DNA from: Malacoplasma sp.
Lineage (GTDB): Bacteria > Bacillota_I > Bacilli_A > Mycoplasmatales > Mycoplasmoidaceae
Assembly (NCBI GenBank): GCA_029258015.1
Contig: JARHZT010000007.1
Location: forward strand, 1-8,690
DNA length: 8,690 nt
Reading direction: 5' to 3'
Within the stretch, counting starts at the first letter, position 1, and the number at the start of each line of letters is the position of its first letter. A program made the position numbers and the translations under genes. Below the pieces are notes generated by a model. The model was not told the DNA's origin, made no database searches, and saw only the letters and a list, made by a program, of their open reading frames with translations. Positions 7,918-8,690 of this stretch are shown in pieces.

Positions 7918-8484
7918 TTAAATACTCATTTCTTTTAGTAAATTTGATAAATCCTTTTTACTCATAATATCTTTATTAACTAATGTCTTATTAGATACTA
8001 ACCTATTGTATTGTTTAATTCCTATGTCATGGGCTTCTATTCCAGAGTTTGAAGCAGAATAGTTATTTAATAATATTGGTATTATACCTATTTCAAAAAA
8101 ATCTACACATGTTTTTAATACACAGCATTCTGTATCCATTCCACATAAAAAAACATACTCAGGTAAAATACCATCATTAGCTTTTTTTAAAAAATCTATC
8201 ATTTGTTGATTAACAGCTCCATAAACATCTTTTGTTAAAGTGTAATCATATCTTAATCCATCAACATAATTTATTTCTTGTTCATCTGCAAGTCTATATC
8301 ATTTTTGTAGTTTAGTAAATAAATTAGTTTTAGATTCTAGATTATTAAAATATTGAGTTGCTATACATATATCAAATATATTTGAATTTGAAAGATCAAC
8401 AATTTTTTTAGAAACATCAGCAGTTTCTTTAGTTGTCACAAATCCATTTTGATTATCAATCATTATTAAAATATTTTTATTCAT
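7918..8484 (-). CDS. isochorismatase-fold cysteine hydrolase
   Basis: Predicted 188-aa protein, the normal size for the isochorismatase/nicotinamidase superfamily. The three catalytic positions can be placed: Asp10 in LIMIDNQNGF, Lys85 in TLTKDVYGAV, and Cys121 in CGMDTECCVL, where family members have GxxTDxCV. The superfamily hydrolyses amide or related bonds by a Cys nucleophile. The DxH metal site that nicotinamidases carry after the second strand is not visible (the region reads TQYFNN), so a nicotinamidase call is not supported and the substrate is unknown. The start is the ATG at 8482-8484, with a weak GGGA site 5 nt upstream; an in-frame TTG at 8494-8496 is possible but less likely. 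One TGA reads as Trp (QKWYRL). No promoter or terminator separates it from the upstream permease, 41 bp away, so the two may be co-transcribed. Confidence 0.85.
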
Positions 8485-8525
8485 AATATTTCCCAAAAAT
8501 CAATTTAAGAATATTGTAAATTTTT

Positions 8526-8690
8526 TTATCCTTTTTTAATTATTAAATATATGAAATATGGAGAAGCAATTAGTGGTATTAATGATGAAGTATTTATATT
8601 TGTGTTTGTTAATAAATTTCTATTAATAAAAAATGTTAATGAAAGAATTATAAAAGATATTAATCCACTAGTAGGAAATGTATATCTATA
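8526..8690 (-). CDS. C-terminal end of a FecCD-like ABC transporter permease (partial)
   Basis: An open frame enters from the right edge and ends at TAA 8526-8528, giving 54 residues. They contain one clear membrane segment (GLISFIILSLTFFI), a polar stretch with Asn/Thr, then SLIPLIASPYFIYLIIKKG at the very end. The last part matches the usual C-terminus of FecCD permeases (P-x-G-x-x-T-A-L-I-G-x-P-F-F-x-Y-L-L plus basic residues), although the glycines of that motif are replaced here. Family members import iron-siderophore complexes, haem or cobalamin. The fragment is short, so another membrane protein remains possible. Confidence 0.5.
   Translation of the reverse strand, partial: YRYTFPTSGLISFIILSLTFFINRNLLTNTNINTSSLIPLIASPYFIYLIIKKG

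Noticed and set aside
1..8690. CRISPR array or insertion sequence
   Set aside because: No regularly spaced direct repeats with unique spacers and no transposase-like frame with terminal inverted repeats were seen.

Overview
The window looks like a chromosomal piece of a mollicute that reads TGA as tryptophan (genetic code 4), most likely from the Spiroplasma/Mesoplasma/Entomoplasma side of the class. The DNA is very AT-rich. The genes read through as full-length, family-consistent proteins only when TGA is taken as Trp: by hand I count about 25 in-frame TGA codons against 2 TGG codons. Read with the standard code, almost every gene here would look broken. The genus is an inference; the code is directly supported.

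Every gene is on the minus strand, so transcription runs from high to low coordinates. In that order the window holds: (1) the C-terminal tail of a FecCD-like transporter permease (8526-8690); (2) a small isochorismatase-fold cysteine hydrolase (7918-8484); (3) tRNA-Arg(TCT) with its own promoter and terminator (7764-7839); (4) a solitary RecF/AAA_13-like ATPase of 384 aa (6524-7678); (5) a secreted or membrane-anchored protein of 477 aa built from four divergent repeats of about 105 residues (4964-6397); (6) an ABC-F ATPase with two nucleotide-binding domains (3350-4888); (7) an APC-superfamily amino acid permease (1744-3288); (8) a surface lipoprotein of 474 aa (206-1630); (9) the first codons of a J-domain protein (1-53).

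The genes appear mostly monocistronic. Convincing hairpin/T-tract terminators follow the tRNA, the ATPase, the repeat protein and the lipoprotein, and a weaker one follows the permease. In three genes the stop codon sits inside the 5' arm of the hairpin. No gap between genes exceeds about 155 bp. I saw no CRISPR array, transposase, phage gene or att duplication.

Functionally the window is a mix of envelope proteins (lipoprotein, repeat protein), import (amino acid permease, possible iron-type permease), translation (ABC-F factor, tRNA) and two proteins of unknown substrate (hydrolase, ATPase). The parts most worth a second look are the four-repeat surface protein and the orphan ATPase directly downstream of the tRNA-Arg gene. 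I cannot show that either is part of a new system.
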